Below are positions 22,388-30,438 of a stretch of 38,841 nt of DNA, in pieces. A model generated the notes under the pieces. That model saw only the letters and a list, made by a program, of their open reading frames with translations, had not been told where the DNA came from and made no database searches. The DNA comes from an uncultured Treponema sp. (GTDB lineage: Bacteria > Spirochaetota > Spirochaetia > Treponematales > Treponemataceae): positions 1 through 38,841 of the forward strand of contig CALFIX010000065.1 in NCBI GenBank assembly GCA_937877515.1, in the 5' to 3' direction. How positions within the stretch are numbered: the first letter of the stretch is position 1; each line of letters opens with the position of its first letter. The position numbers and the translations under genes are program-made.

Positions 22388-25300
22388 ATGCCAGGATTAA
22401 GCCAGCTTAAAAAGTTTAACTCAGATATGCTAAATTTGGGTGACGAAGTAAAAATAAGATCTACTCGCGGAGAAAAGCCAGTTACTGTTGCAATTCCCAA
22501 AGATATTGCTGACGTTAATGACTCGGAAGATTTCCGCAATGGTATGCCCCAACTTTCAGAAGAAGAACAGGAACAGGCTGACGCTGCAGCACGAGAAAGA
22601 GAAAGGGAAGAAAACGACTTTTCTGACATAACTGGCGTTGACGATGAAGAAGAAGACTCAAAAGAAGAAAAAAAATCTAAAGCTAAAGCCCCAGACACTC
22701 CGGATGTTTCAGATTTACTTATGCCTGGAGATGATTTAAGTCTTGATGATTTAGACTTAAGCGACTTTGAAACACCAGAACCTCCTCCAGAGCCAGAAAA
22801 ACCTGAAGAAATACCTATTGAAGACTTAGATTTAGAAGCTCTTTTAGCACCAAAATCAGAGCCTGAACCTGAGCCGGAAAACGAGATTGAAGAAGAACAA
22901 GAACCGGAACCTTTTATTCCTCAAATGGAAGACGTAAACCCTTTAAGTATGTTTGCACCGGAGCCAGAAAAAGAAAAATCTCAGCCTGAAAAAGAAGAAC
23001 CTCCAGTCCAGACACAGGCTTCTGATAATGGATTAGATGAAATATCAGATTTTAAAATGGAAGAACCGGAGGTAACGGAAGCCTCCAGCCTAGATGAGCC
23101 TTCTTTTGAAGCAGAGTCTTTAGACTCGGAGTCTTTAGCCTCGGAGCCTTTAGAAGCAGAAGCCGGCACTACAACAGAAGACACCTTTGATCTTCCAGAC
23201 TTTGACGCTCCTGAGGTAACGGAAGCCTCCAGCCTTACAGAGCCTTCTTTTGAAGCAGAGCCTTTAGCCTCGGAGCCTTTAGAAGCAGAAGCCGGCACTA
23301 CAACAGAAGATACCTTTGACCTTCCAGACTTTGACGCTCCTGAGGTAACGGAAGCCTCCAGCCTAGATGAGCCTTCTTTTGAAACGGAGTCTTTAGCCTC
23401 GGAGCCTTTAGAAGCAGAAGCTGGCACTACAACAGAAGACACCTTTGACCTTCCAGACTTTGACGCTCCTGAGGTAACGGAAGCCTCTGATTTGGGAGAC
23501 ATGTCACTAGAGCCTACTGATAATCTTGAAGGCATGGATAGCCTTGAAGACCTGGACGCAGCCCCTTCTGCACCAGAGGCAGACATGTCAGTTCCAGAAG
23601 AAGAACCTTTTGAAACCTTTGACACATCTGCAATGGACGGCCTGGATTTTTCCGGCGGAGGTGATCCGTTTGGAGACGCAGGAAGCGATTTTGAACTTGG
23701 CACAATTACAGGTATAGAAGGCGACGACAACGATCTCTTTAACATACCGGGCTTTTCTGACACAACTACTGCTGATATAAACAAAAAGCCGAATGTTCAG
23801 AGTCCAGATTTTTCTGGGGCAATAGAAGGCGATGAAAAACCTAAAAACACATTTACCGACGCAGAATATAAACGATTCAGGCAGAACCTTGAACTTTATC
23901 CGTTAAACGTCCGCATAGCATTAGAAGACCTTGTAGTAAAAAATGAATTTACAGATGATGCCGTATTTGCAGTCTTAGAAAAAGTTTTACGAAAAGTTCC
24001 TGCAAGACAGCTTGCTTCAGAACTGGAAAAAATGCTGGACATCCAGCTTGACGTTCCGCGAGACTTTGAACGCCGTTCAGCTACAGAATATGAAGCCTAT
24101 AAAAAGTCATTTGAATATCAATTAAAGAACAAAATCCTCCCGGGTGCCATTTTAACAACCATTGCAGCGCTTGTAATAGTTGGAATAATGTCATTCTCAA
24201 TTCATTTTATATACAACCCGCTTCATGCAAATCATTTGTACAAGCAGGGCTATGCGCTTATTCAAGAAGAACAATATCCTCAGTCAGAAGACTTATTTAA
24301 TCAGGCCCTTATATACAAGCAAAGCAAACCCTGGTTCTTTAAGTATGCACAGGGATACAGGGAAAAGAAGCAATATGACAGAAGCCGCATGATGTACAAA
24401 GCTGTAATAAATCGCTACAAGCATGACAAGCAGGCTGGAATGGAATGGGCAGAAATGGAAATGCACGACCTCTTTAACTATGAAGAGGCAGAAAGAATTC
24501 TTGTAAAAGAAGTTCTCGACTATCATGTTCATGACCCAGATGCAGTCTTGCTTTTAGGTGATTTATACTTAGAATGGGCAACGGAACGTGACAGTACTAA
24601 ATTTGCAAAGGCAAAAGAACGCTATGATGAACTCCTGCAATTATATGGCGGAACTTCAAATCAAAACCTATATCTTTCTCGTCAAATGAGATACTACATC
24701 CGCACAGATAATTTGCGTCAGGTTTTACAATATAAAGAACTCTTTTACCCAATGAAAAAAGGCTTAGATGCTGACGACCTTACAGAATTAAGCGGATACC
24801 TGCTAGACAAGAGATACGGTTCTTTACGCCCATCAGAAGAGTCATTGAGATTCTCTATAGAAAACGTAAGAGAACTTTTGGAAAGAGCTCTAAAAGCAAA
24901 CAGCGAAAATCCTGTTGCACTCTACAATATGGGACGTTACTTTGTTGAAGCCAACAACAGCAAGGGAGCCATAAGCAACTTAAAGAGGGCAATAAACAAC
25001 TTTGAAAAGCAGAACATAAGAAACCACAGAGACACTTATCGTTATATAAACTCTTATCGTATGCTTGGCGAAGAATACATTGAAGGAAAAGAGTTTATAA
25101 CAGCAGAAGAATACCTGGCAAAAGGTATTGAAATTTATGAAAACGCAAATAAAGAAAGCGGATTTGAAAGCGACGCTAATGTAGGCCACACCTATGCAGA
25201 CCTGGCAGATATAGACTATTTTAGAAGCAACGACTTAGACAGAGCTCTTTCAAATTACATAAATGCCGTAAACAATAAGTACGACAACTCATCAGTGCGT

Positions 25301-25831
25301 TACAGAATAGGATTTATTCAGTATTCAAAGCAAAACTATAGAGACGCATTAGGTTCCTTTATAAAGAGTCAGGAAACCAACGGAAATGACACTCACCTGC
25401 TCTTAGCATTAGCAAATACACTTTCCACCAACAACGACAATTATGTTGCAAAAGGTTACTACGAACGTCTATTAAACATTCTTGATGTAGAAAAAGAGAG
25501 ATATGGTGTAATTTTACCACAGGTTAGAAATGACCATGAAGATATTGTTTCTACATACATGAAGGCTTCCAACAATCTTGGTGTAACACTTTACAGACTT
25601 GGAAAATCAACAGGTAACAGTTCCCTCAATTCGCAGGCAATTGTATACATGCAGGACAGTCTGAGGGCTTGGGATGCCCTTTCCAGAAATCAAGAAACAA
25701 TGATAAGACTTGACGGAACAAATCTTGCAGAACAAAACATAAAATATATTACCCGTCCTAATGCCTCTTATGAGCCGTCAATATATAATGAAATTCCAAG
25801 GATTCTTTCTAACGAAAAAGTTCTTGAATAA
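22388..25831 (+). CDS. flcA: Spirochaete TPR membrane protein, probable periplasmic flagellar collar protein FlcA
   Basis: The 1,147-residue protein has a conserved-looking start (LKKFNSDMLNLGDEVKIR) and a long acidic, Pro/Glu-rich disordered region to about residue 490. A small helical domain follows (TDAEYKRFRQNLELYPLNVRIALEDLVV). One transmembrane helix lies near residues 584-610, and a ~530-residue tetratricopeptide array follows (for example LYKQGYALIQEEQYPQSEDLFNQAL and VALYNMGRYFVEANNSKGAI). This order matches the FlcA family, described in Borrelia (BB0326) as part of the collar around the periplasmic flagellar motor, with a cytoplasmic N-terminus and periplasmic TPRs. Tandem repeats of 43-48 residues lie in the acidic region. 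No separate Shine-Dalgarno is present. A lipid kinase-like gene begins 15 nt downstream. The name is an assignment from architecture, not a search. Confidence 0.68.
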   Translation: MPGLSQLKKFNSDMLNLGDEVKIRSTRGEKPVTVAIPKDIADVNDSEDFRNGMPQLSEEEQEQADAAAREREREENDFSDITGVDDEEEDSKEEKKSKAKAPDTPDVSDLLMPGDDLSLDDLDLSDFETPEPPPEPEKPEEIPIEDLDLEALLAPKSEPEPEPENEIEEEQEPEPFIPQMEDVNPLSMFAPEPEKEKSQPEKEEPPVQTQASDNGLDEISDFKMEEPEVTEASSLDEPSFEAESLDSESLASEPLEAEAGTTTEDTFDLPDFDAPEVTEASSLTEPSFEAEPLASEPLEAEAGTTTEDTFDLPDFDAPEVTEASSLDEPSFETESLASEPLEAEAGTTTEDTFDLPDFDAPEVTEASDLGDMSLEPTDNLEGMDSLEDLDAAPSAPEADMSVPEEEPFETFDTSAMDGLDFSGGGDPFGDAGSDFELGTITGIEGDDNDLFNIPGFSDTTTADINKKPNVQSPDFSGAIEGDEKPKNTFTDAEYKRFRQNLELYPLNVRIALEDLVVKNEFTDDAVFAVLEKVLRKVPARQLASELEKMLDIQLDVPRDFERRSATEYEAYKKSFEYQLKNKILPGAILTTIAALVIVGIMSFSIHFIYNPLHANHLYKQGYALIQEEQYPQSEDLFNQALIYKQSKPWFFKYAQGYREKKQYDRSRMMYKAVINRYKHDKQAGMEWAEMEMHDLFNYEEAERILVKEVLDYHVHDPDAVLLLGDLYLEWATERDSTKFAKAKERYDELLQLYGGTSNQNLYLSRQMRYYIRTDNLRQVLQYKELFYPMKKGLDADDLTELSGYLLDKRYGSLRPSEESLRFSIENVRELLERALKANSENPVALYNMGRYFVEANNSKGAISNLKRAINNFEKQNIRNHRDTYRYINSYRMLGEEYIEGKEFITAEEYLAKGIEIYENANKESGFESDANVGHTYADLADIDYFRSNDLDRALSNYINAVNNKYDNSSVRYRIGFIQYSKQNYRDALGSFIKSQETNGNDTHLLLALANTLSTNNDNYVAKGYYERLLNILDVEKERYGVILPQVRNDHEDIVSTYMKASNNLGVTLYRLGKSTGNSSLNSQAIVYMQDSLRAWDALSRNQETMIRLDGTNLAEQNIKYITRPNASYEPSIYNEIPRILSNEKVLE
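23069..23470 (+). repeat. Three tandem coding repeats (144, 129, 129 bp) in flcA
   Basis: Units begin at 23069, 23213 and 23342, each with GAGGTAACGGAAGCCTC; a fourth start at 23471 diverges at once. Each encodes EVTEASSL followed by SFEAE/SLASEPLEAEAGTTTEDTFDLPDFDAP-type sequence. The first unit carries a 5-residue internal duplication. Near-identical DNA indicates recent expansion. Confidence 0.85.
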
Positions 25832-25846
25832 TGCTTTGGTTATAAA

Positions 25847-26458
25847 ATGAAGAATTCTGTTTCATTAGAAATTACAGACAGGCAAAAATTTATCACGATT
25901 GCAAAGGAAGTATTCAGAAAATCAATACATCTTTGCAGTGCCCTTATTCCAATCATGCTAAAGTTTGCCTATGCCCCTGTTATAATTGCCCTTGCATTTA
26001 CAGTAAGCCTTTATACAATTTGCGAACTTCTACGCTTACACGGAAAAAACATTCCAGTCGTATCTTCAATTACAGCAGCAGCAGCAAGAAAAAGAGATGA
26101 GAATAAATTTGTTTTAGGCCCCGTAACCCTAAGCTTAGGAATATTAGCTTCTGCTCTACTTTGGTCAGAACAGGCTTACAGCATAGGCATTTACGCCCTT
26201 GCGTTTGGAGACGGTCTTGCAAGTCTTTCCGGAAAATTATTTGGAAAAGTTGTATTACCTTTTACACAAGGAAAAACTGCAGAAGGAAGCCTTACATGCT
26301 TTACTGCAATTTTTATTTCCTGTTTTTTAACAAGTCACAACACAGTACTTTCACTAGTAATTGCCCTGTGCGGAACATTTATAGAAGTTCTTCCATTAAA
26401 AGATTTAGACAACTTTATAATACCAATTGCTTTAGGGGCAATTGCACAGTTTTTTTAA
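25847..26458 (+). CDS. CTP-dependent diacylglycerol/polyprenol kinase-like membrane protein
   Basis: The 203-residue protein has five to six hydrophobic segments. RKSIHLCSALIPI near the start and ALAFGDGLASLSGKLFGK with TAEGSLTCF later are characteristic of the dolichol kinase/phytol kinase/DGK1 (SEC59/VTE5) superfamily, which uses CTP to phosphorylate a lipid alcohol. The FGDG and KT.EGS motifs form the presumed CTP-binding site. The lipid substrate is unknown. It lies 15 nt after flcA and is probably co-transcribed. The stop overlaps the convergent gene's stop by 4 nt (TTAA). Confidence 0.75.
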   Translation: MKNSVSLEITDRQKFITIAKEVFRKSIHLCSALIPIMLKFAYAPVIIALAFTVSLYTICELLRLHGKNIPVVSSITAAAARKRDENKFVLGPVTLSLGILASALLWSEQAYSIGIYALAFGDGLASLSGKLFGKVVLPFTQGKTAEGSLTCFTAIFISCFLTSHNTVLSLVIALCGTFIEVLPLKDLDNFIIPIALGAIAQFF

Positions 26459-27282
26459 TGCCACATATAAAGTCTATGTATCGAATGCAAATACATAAAG
26501 GTTCCCGCAATCAGAAGAACACTTCCTAATATAAAGTAAACATAATTATCAGCAGAACATAAAAAAGAATAGCCTATGTATAAAAGCGTAACGCCAACAG
26601 CAGTATAACGCAAATCCTTACTAGACTTCCTTATTGCATTAACAATCAGAACAGAAACAGCTGCTAGAAAAAGAGACAGCCGTATAACAAAGAAAACATT
26701 TCTGTAACCCCACAAGACCATACAGGTAGATGTAGTTTGTGTCGTATTAAGAGGAACCAGAAAGCCGCAAATAACAGAAGCAGAAAGTAAAATAACAAAA
26801 TTACGCTCAGCATTTTGTCTTTGTTCGGTTTCGCTGAACAAAGATGCAAACAACAAAGAAAGCACGCACAGAAGTCGTCCTGTAATTACAGAGTTTCCAA
26901 TAAACATTAAAAAAGCAGAATAAGACTTCCACAATTCAAACAATGGAACAAAAAACCTCATACACTCTAAAAGGCAGCCAATTAGAAAAGCAGCAAAATA
27001 TATAACTTCAAGACACTGAGTTTTTTCAAAGCTTTCATAAATTACGAAAGAAGTAATAGGCACGTACAGGGAAAAAGCAATCAAAGAAAACAAAACCGCA
27101 CTAAACGAATATGGCAAAAAAGAAATTTTAGAAGCAAGCTTTAATGTACGAATATAATTTTCCGGAGGAGTAATTCCGTGCGAAAAAAACGCATACGCAA
27201 GAAATACCATGTAAAATAAAAAAACTAAGGAAGCTATTAGAAAAAATACAAAATACAATCTGTTACGCGTTTTTAATGTCAT
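26455..27282 (-). CDS. Multi-spanning membrane protein, family not recognised
   Basis: About eight hydrophobic helices span the 275-residue protein. Charged residues are sparse and lie in short loops (ESFEKTQCLE, FSETEQRQNAERN, NAIRKSSKDLRY). The topology and loop pattern loosely recall bacterial 7TM receptor-like domains, but no signature supports that, so I give no function. The frame is open to 27306 (TTG). I prefer ATG at 27282 (MTLKTRNRLYF...) because it gives a normal basic n-region before the first helix and lies 6 nt after a -10-like hexamer; ATG at 27300 is the alternative. Confidence 0.6.
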   Translation of the reverse strand: MTLKTRNRLYFVFFLIASLVFLFYMVFLAYAFFSHGITPPENYIRTLKLASKISFLPYSFSAVLFSLIAFSLYVPITSFVIYESFEKTQCLEVIYFAAFLIGCLLECMRFFVPLFELWKSYSAFLMFIGNSVITGRLLCVLSLLFASLFSETEQRQNAERNFVILLSASVICGFLVPLNTTQTTSTCMVLWGYRNVFFVIRLSLFLAAVSVLIVNAIRKSSKDLRYTAVGVTLLYIGYSFLCSADNYVYFILGSVLLIAGTFMYLHSIHRLYMWH

Positions 27283-27288
27283 AGCTAA

Positions 27289-27317
27289 AGAATACCCCAT
27301 GCCCAATTTTTAGTAAA
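27289..27317 (-). promoter_or_regulatory. Candidate promoter giving a leaderless mRNA for the membrane protein
   Basis: Minus-strand TTTACT (27317-27312), 17 nt, TATTCT (27294-27289), 6 nt to the ATG at 27282. Both hexamers are 4/6 matches, so support is moderate at best. Confidence 0.3.
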
Positions 27318-27387
27318 GGGCACACTTTTTAATGCCGATACTAAATACAAAGTATTATGCATAAAACATTTTACTTTGGGAGGAATC

Positions 27388-28101
27388 ATGAAAAAGTCAG
27401 TCTCACTATTAGCTTTAGTTTTAAGTCTTTTCTTTATGCCTCTTGCTTCTTTTGCAGGCGATGTTGCAGTTTTTGAAGACTTAGGATTCTCAACTGATGG
27501 AAAAACTTATATTTTTGCACAATACGGAAAAACAGATAAAAAATTTCAAGCCTGGGCAGAAATATATACTGTTAATGTAGAAAAGAATGATTATGTAAAA
27601 AATGAAGTATACAAAACGGAACCAAGCTCTCAAACTGTAAAAATTTCTGGCAAGAAAGCTTTTGAAGAACTTCTTTCAAAAACAGAATGGAAAAGGGCCA
27701 AGTACAATGCGAAACCAGGCTCTGCAGAAGAACTTCTTTATGTACGCGAAATAGAAAATAAAAATCCTACATCAGAAATTATATTTAAGGATTTTGAAAG
27801 CTCTACAGAAGAACAGCAAATTTATTACCACGTAAAATTAGTTCCCACATTTGAAGGCAGCGGCAAAAATGTAAAATCAAAGTTTTACATAAACCTTTCA
27901 AAACAGGACCAGGACGGAAACACTCTTCAAAGCTGGAAAGTCGGAACTCCAGACTTTAAGCGAAAGGGAATAAGCTCTTACCAGATAAATAAAATATTTA
28001 CAGATAAAAGTGGAAAAAGCCTTGTTTTTATTGTAGAAAAAACATTAGAAGATGACACTGGCACAAGCATAAGATACATGATAGAAGCAATTCGACTTTA
28101 A
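27388..28101 (+). CDS. Secreted DUF2259-type periplasmic protein
   Basis: The 237-residue protein follows a strong GGGAGG Shine-Dalgarno and has a classical signal peptide ending near ASFA-GD. The mature part begins VAVFEDLGFSTDGKTYIFAQYG and contains AWAEIYTVNVEKND, which I recognise as the DUF2259 family found mainly in treponemes. The rest is beta-rich (FKRKGISSYQINKIF, KSLVFIVEKTLED). The fold resembles a beta-propeller fragment or periplasmic binding module, but no function is known. Confidence 0.75.
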   Translation: MKKSVSLLALVLSLFFMPLASFAGDVAVFEDLGFSTDGKTYIFAQYGKTDKKFQAWAEIYTVNVEKNDYVKNEVYKTEPSSQTVKISGKKAFEELLSKTEWKRAKYNAKPGSAEELLYVREIENKNPTSEIIFKDFESSTEEQQIYYHVKLVPTFEGSGKNVKSKFYINLSKQDQDGNTLQSWKVGTPDFKRKGISSYQINKIFTDKSGKSLVFIVEKTLEDDTGTSIRYMIEAIRL

Positions 28102-28176
28102 TTAAAGTAAGAAATCTTTTAAAAATTTTTGCACTTTTTAAATGTCTCTCTAATATTTAATACAGTGGAGGCATTT

Positions 28177-29301
28177 ATGAAAGTGCATTTATTTTTATTT
28201 AAAACCATTCTTCCTACGTTTGCCATTACTTTTTTAGTTTTAGCAATAATCTCGCCGACAGGCTGTAAAAGTTCTTCAGAGGGATTACAAATCTTAGAAG
28301 GCGATTTTACTGTTCCAACTCTAGAAGATGTAAAAATTGCAAGCGACAGGCAAATTCAACTTTACTTTTCTAAAGAAATAAATTTAGGTTCCTGCACAGT
28401 CTGTAACTCAGAAAATTCAGAAAAAATTTCTTCTTCAATCAGCTACACAGAAAACAACACCTGCGCCTGTGTAAACCTGGAAAATCCGACAGAAATTGGC
28501 CTTTCATACATTCTCGAAGGCGAAGTAAAAGATGCAAATGAAAACACTCTAACCTTCAGCATTCCATTCACAGGCTATAACTCCAGACTGCCGCTAATTA
28601 TTTTTTCTGAAGTCCTAAATGCAGCAGATTCTTCTACAGGTCATTACGAGTTTGTAGAATTTTACGTTTTAAAAAGCGGAAACACAGCTGGCTTGGAGTT
28701 TATTAGTGCTGGAGACGGAGAAGCAAAAAAATACACCTTTCCGACCATAGAAGTTTCTGAAGGTGAATACATAGTCTTACACTTAAGAGTTCCAACAGAC
28801 AGCGAAGGAGAGTTTATTACAGACGGAAGAGTTAATGAATTAGAAGAAGACCTTACCCTTTCTTATGCACTGGACAGCCTGAACACAGCCAGAGACCTTT
28901 GGGTCTTAAACTCTAGTGCGCGCATATCGCCATCAGATGTTTTACTTTTACAAAACAGCGCAGATTCTTCTGTTATGGACGCAGTACTATTTGCCTTAAG
29001 TTCCGCCACAAGCTGGAAAACTTCTTATGCATCATATTTAACTCTTGTAGAAGAGAGCAAAAAATGGAAAGATTCCGAGGGTAATTTTACAAGCTCCATA
29101 GAAAGCGCCTGCAACTGCGACTCTGTTACATATAAACGTTCTCTTTCCAGACAAGGAGTAGAAAGTCTGACAACAGAAGACACAACATCCTCTGCATCCG
29201 ACTGGATTGTTACGGGAGTTTACAATGACAGAAGCGGCACTTACTATTCAACGCCGGGCTACACAAACAGCACTGTTGAATACGTAAAGCCAACTTCCTA
29301 A
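28177..29301 (+). CDS. Lipoprotein with Ig-like and lamin-tail-like domains
   Basis: The ATG at 28177 follows GTGGAGG and gives 374 residues. The signal peptide ends IISPTGC (Cys at residue 30); Pro at -3 is unusual even for spirochaetal lipoboxes. Residues ~45-130 look like an Ig-like module (VPTLEDVKIASDRQIQLYFSKEI). Residues ~140-240 resemble a lamin-tail domain (PLIIFSEVLNAADSSTGHYEFVEFYVL). A Ser/Thr-rich tail follows, ending in a TYYSTPGYTNS segment. It is probably exposed in the periplasm or on the surface. It lies 75 nt after the DUF2259 gene, and its stop overlaps the convergent DTW gene by 4 nt. Confidence 0.65.
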   Translation: MKVHLFLFKTILPTFAITFLVLAIISPTGCKSSSEGLQILEGDFTVPTLEDVKIASDRQIQLYFSKEINLGSCTVCNSENSEKISSSISYTENNTCACVNLENPTEIGLSYILEGEVKDANENTLTFSIPFTGYNSRLPLIIFSEVLNAADSSTGHYEFVEFYVLKSGNTAGLEFISAGDGEAKKYTFPTIEVSEGEYIVLHLRVPTDSEGEFITDGRVNELEEDLTLSYALDSLNTARDLWVLNSSARISPSDVLLLQNSADSSVMDAVLFALSSATSWKTSYASYLTLVEESKKWKDSEGNFTSSIESACNCDSVTYKRSLSRQGVESLTTEDTTSSASDWIVTGVYNDRSGTYYSTPGYTNSTVEYVKPTS

Positions 29302-29984
29302 AAATCAGGAATTTTCCTCTTTTTGGTATACTTCCAGTCATTTGCGTGGCTGGAAGGAAGTTTACCGTCTATGCGGTCATTTTCTTTTTGTAACTGAAAC
29401 TGAATCATTTTCTTAAACACATTCATCAACGGCTCTGGAGAGGCATTAAAATTTTCCAGACCATTGGCTTGCATTTCTTTTATAAGATAATAGCAGGATT
29501 CAATTGTAGAAACACAATACTCAGCAGGTTCTCTCTTAAATGTAAAAATGCTCTTATAAGAACCATAAAATGAAATTTTTGGTAAAGAAAGCAAATTCTG
29601 ACTTTGCCTTATCATCTTTTTTGAGCAAAACCATGTTGAATCAATTATTATAACAAGCGGAATTTTTTCTCCCAGAGCACTTTTAAAGCCTTCTTTTTTT
29701 GCATTCCAGGCATCATCACTAGGGTACATTAAAAAAGGAAAATACCTTTCATCAGAAAGAAGGGCATTTAACCTTTCGTTTTTAGAAAAATCTATACCAA
29801 CGATTATTTCGCTATCTTTCAGGCAAAGATGAGCTAAACGTCCCGTTCCTGTACGCTGTCTCTTGGCTTCTTTAGGGTGCATGAGAAAAACAAATTTAAT
29901 TTTACTACCCGCGTCCTTTACGTATTTACAGTAACAGCTAGATTTAGGCCGCAGGCAGTTAAAGCATAACTCTCTTTCCTGCAT
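29298..29984 (-). CDS. DTW-domain tRNA-uridine aminocarboxypropyltransferase-like protein
   Basis: The 228-residue protein starts with a Cys-rich zinc-ribbon-like CFNCLRPKSSCYC and contains LMHPKEAKRQRTGTGRL, the family hallmark D-[ST]-W in IIIDSTWFCSKKM, and STIESCYYLI. These are the features of the DTW/TapT family, which attaches the 3-amino-3-carboxypropyl group of S-adenosylmethionine to uridine in tRNA (acp3U). It starts one nucleotide after the trxA stop on the same strand, with no Shine-Dalgarno of its own, so translation is probably coupled. Confidence 0.85.
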   Translation of the reverse strand: MQERELCFNCLRPKSSCYCKYVKDAGSKIKFVFLMHPKEAKRQRTGTGRLAHLCLKDSEIIVGIDFSKNERLNALLSDERYFPFLMYPSDDAWNAKKEGFKSALGEKIPLVIIIDSTWFCSKKMIRQSQNLLSLPKISFYGSYKSIFTFKREPAEYCVSTIESCYYLIKEMQANGLENFNASPEPLMNVFKKMIQFQLQKENDRIDGKLPSSHANDWKYTKKRKIPDF

Positions 29985-29985
29985 T

Positions 29986-30297
29986 TTAGCCGTTAATAAG
30001 ATTTAAGAGTCCTTCCTTTCCTACGGCACCAACAGCCTGATTTACTACTGCACCGTTCTTAAAAAGAACAAAATTCGGAATGCTCATAACATCATACTGT
30101 TCTGCAAGATTCGGATTTTCATCTACATTAACCTTTGCAACCTTTACCTTACCGTCTAATTCCTTAGAAATTTCTTCCACAACAGGTCCCATCATCTGGC
30201 ATGGTCCACACCATGTAGCCCAAAAGTCAACTAATACAGGAAGTTCAGAATCTAAAACTTCTGCCTTAAAATTATTTTCTGTAAGTGCTAAAGCCAT
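29986..30297 (-). CDS. trxA: Thioredoxin
   Basis: This is a 103-residue classical thioredoxin with FWATWCGPCQMMGPV (active-site C30 and C33), the buried Asp in LVDFW, and cis-Pro in SIPNFVLFKNG. It reduces disulfides in cytoplasmic proteins such as ribonucleotide reductase, using electrons from thioredoxin reductase. AAAGGGGG sits just before the ATG at 30297. The open frame extends to 30420, but that would add a non-homologous hydrophobic stretch. It is co-transcribed with the DTW gene. Confidence 0.96.
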   Translation of the reverse strand: MALALTENNFKAEVLDSELPVLVDFWATWCGPCQMMGPVVEEISKELDGKVKVAKVNVDENPNLAEQYDVMSIPNFVLFKNGAVVNQAVGAVGKEGLLNLING

Positions 30298-30328
30298 AAA
30301 AAGCCCCCTTTTATCTCTTGATGTAATA

Positions 30329-30357
30329 AATATAATACAAATTAAAATAAATTGCAA
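30329..30357 (-). promoter_or_regulatory. Promoter for trxA-DTW
   Basis: Minus-strand TTGCAA (30357-30352), 17-nt spacer, TATATT (30334-30329). The leader is about 25 nt and carries the G-rich Shine-Dalgarno. Confidence 0.55.
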
Positions 30358-30393
30358 GAAAAATAATTGCACACAATTAATTTTAAACACAAT

Positions 30394-30424
30394 AAAGATG
30401 TGTTTCTTTTTGAAATGCATCTTT
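30394..30424 (-). terminator. Hairpin after the chemoreceptor gene
   Basis: AAAGATG (30394-30400) pairs with CATCTTT (30418-30424), with inner TTTC/GAAA pairing. A moderately T-rich stretch follows on the minus strand. Confidence 0.5.
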
Positions 30425-30438
30425 ATTAGTTTACACGA

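Noticed and set aside
23069..23470. CRISPR-like periodic repeats
   Set aside because: The units are contiguous, in frame and protein-coding, with no spacers.
22981..23784. 267-codon minus-strand ORF opposite flcA
   Set aside because: Its Ser/Ala/Val-rich repeats mirror the tandem acidic repeat of flcA; no Shine-Dalgarno or promoter supports it.
30298..30420. N-terminal extension of trxA to 30420
   Set aside because: It would add about 41 residues unrelated to thioredoxins, crosses the promoter at 30329-30357 and bypasses the strong Shine-Dalgarno at the internal ATG.
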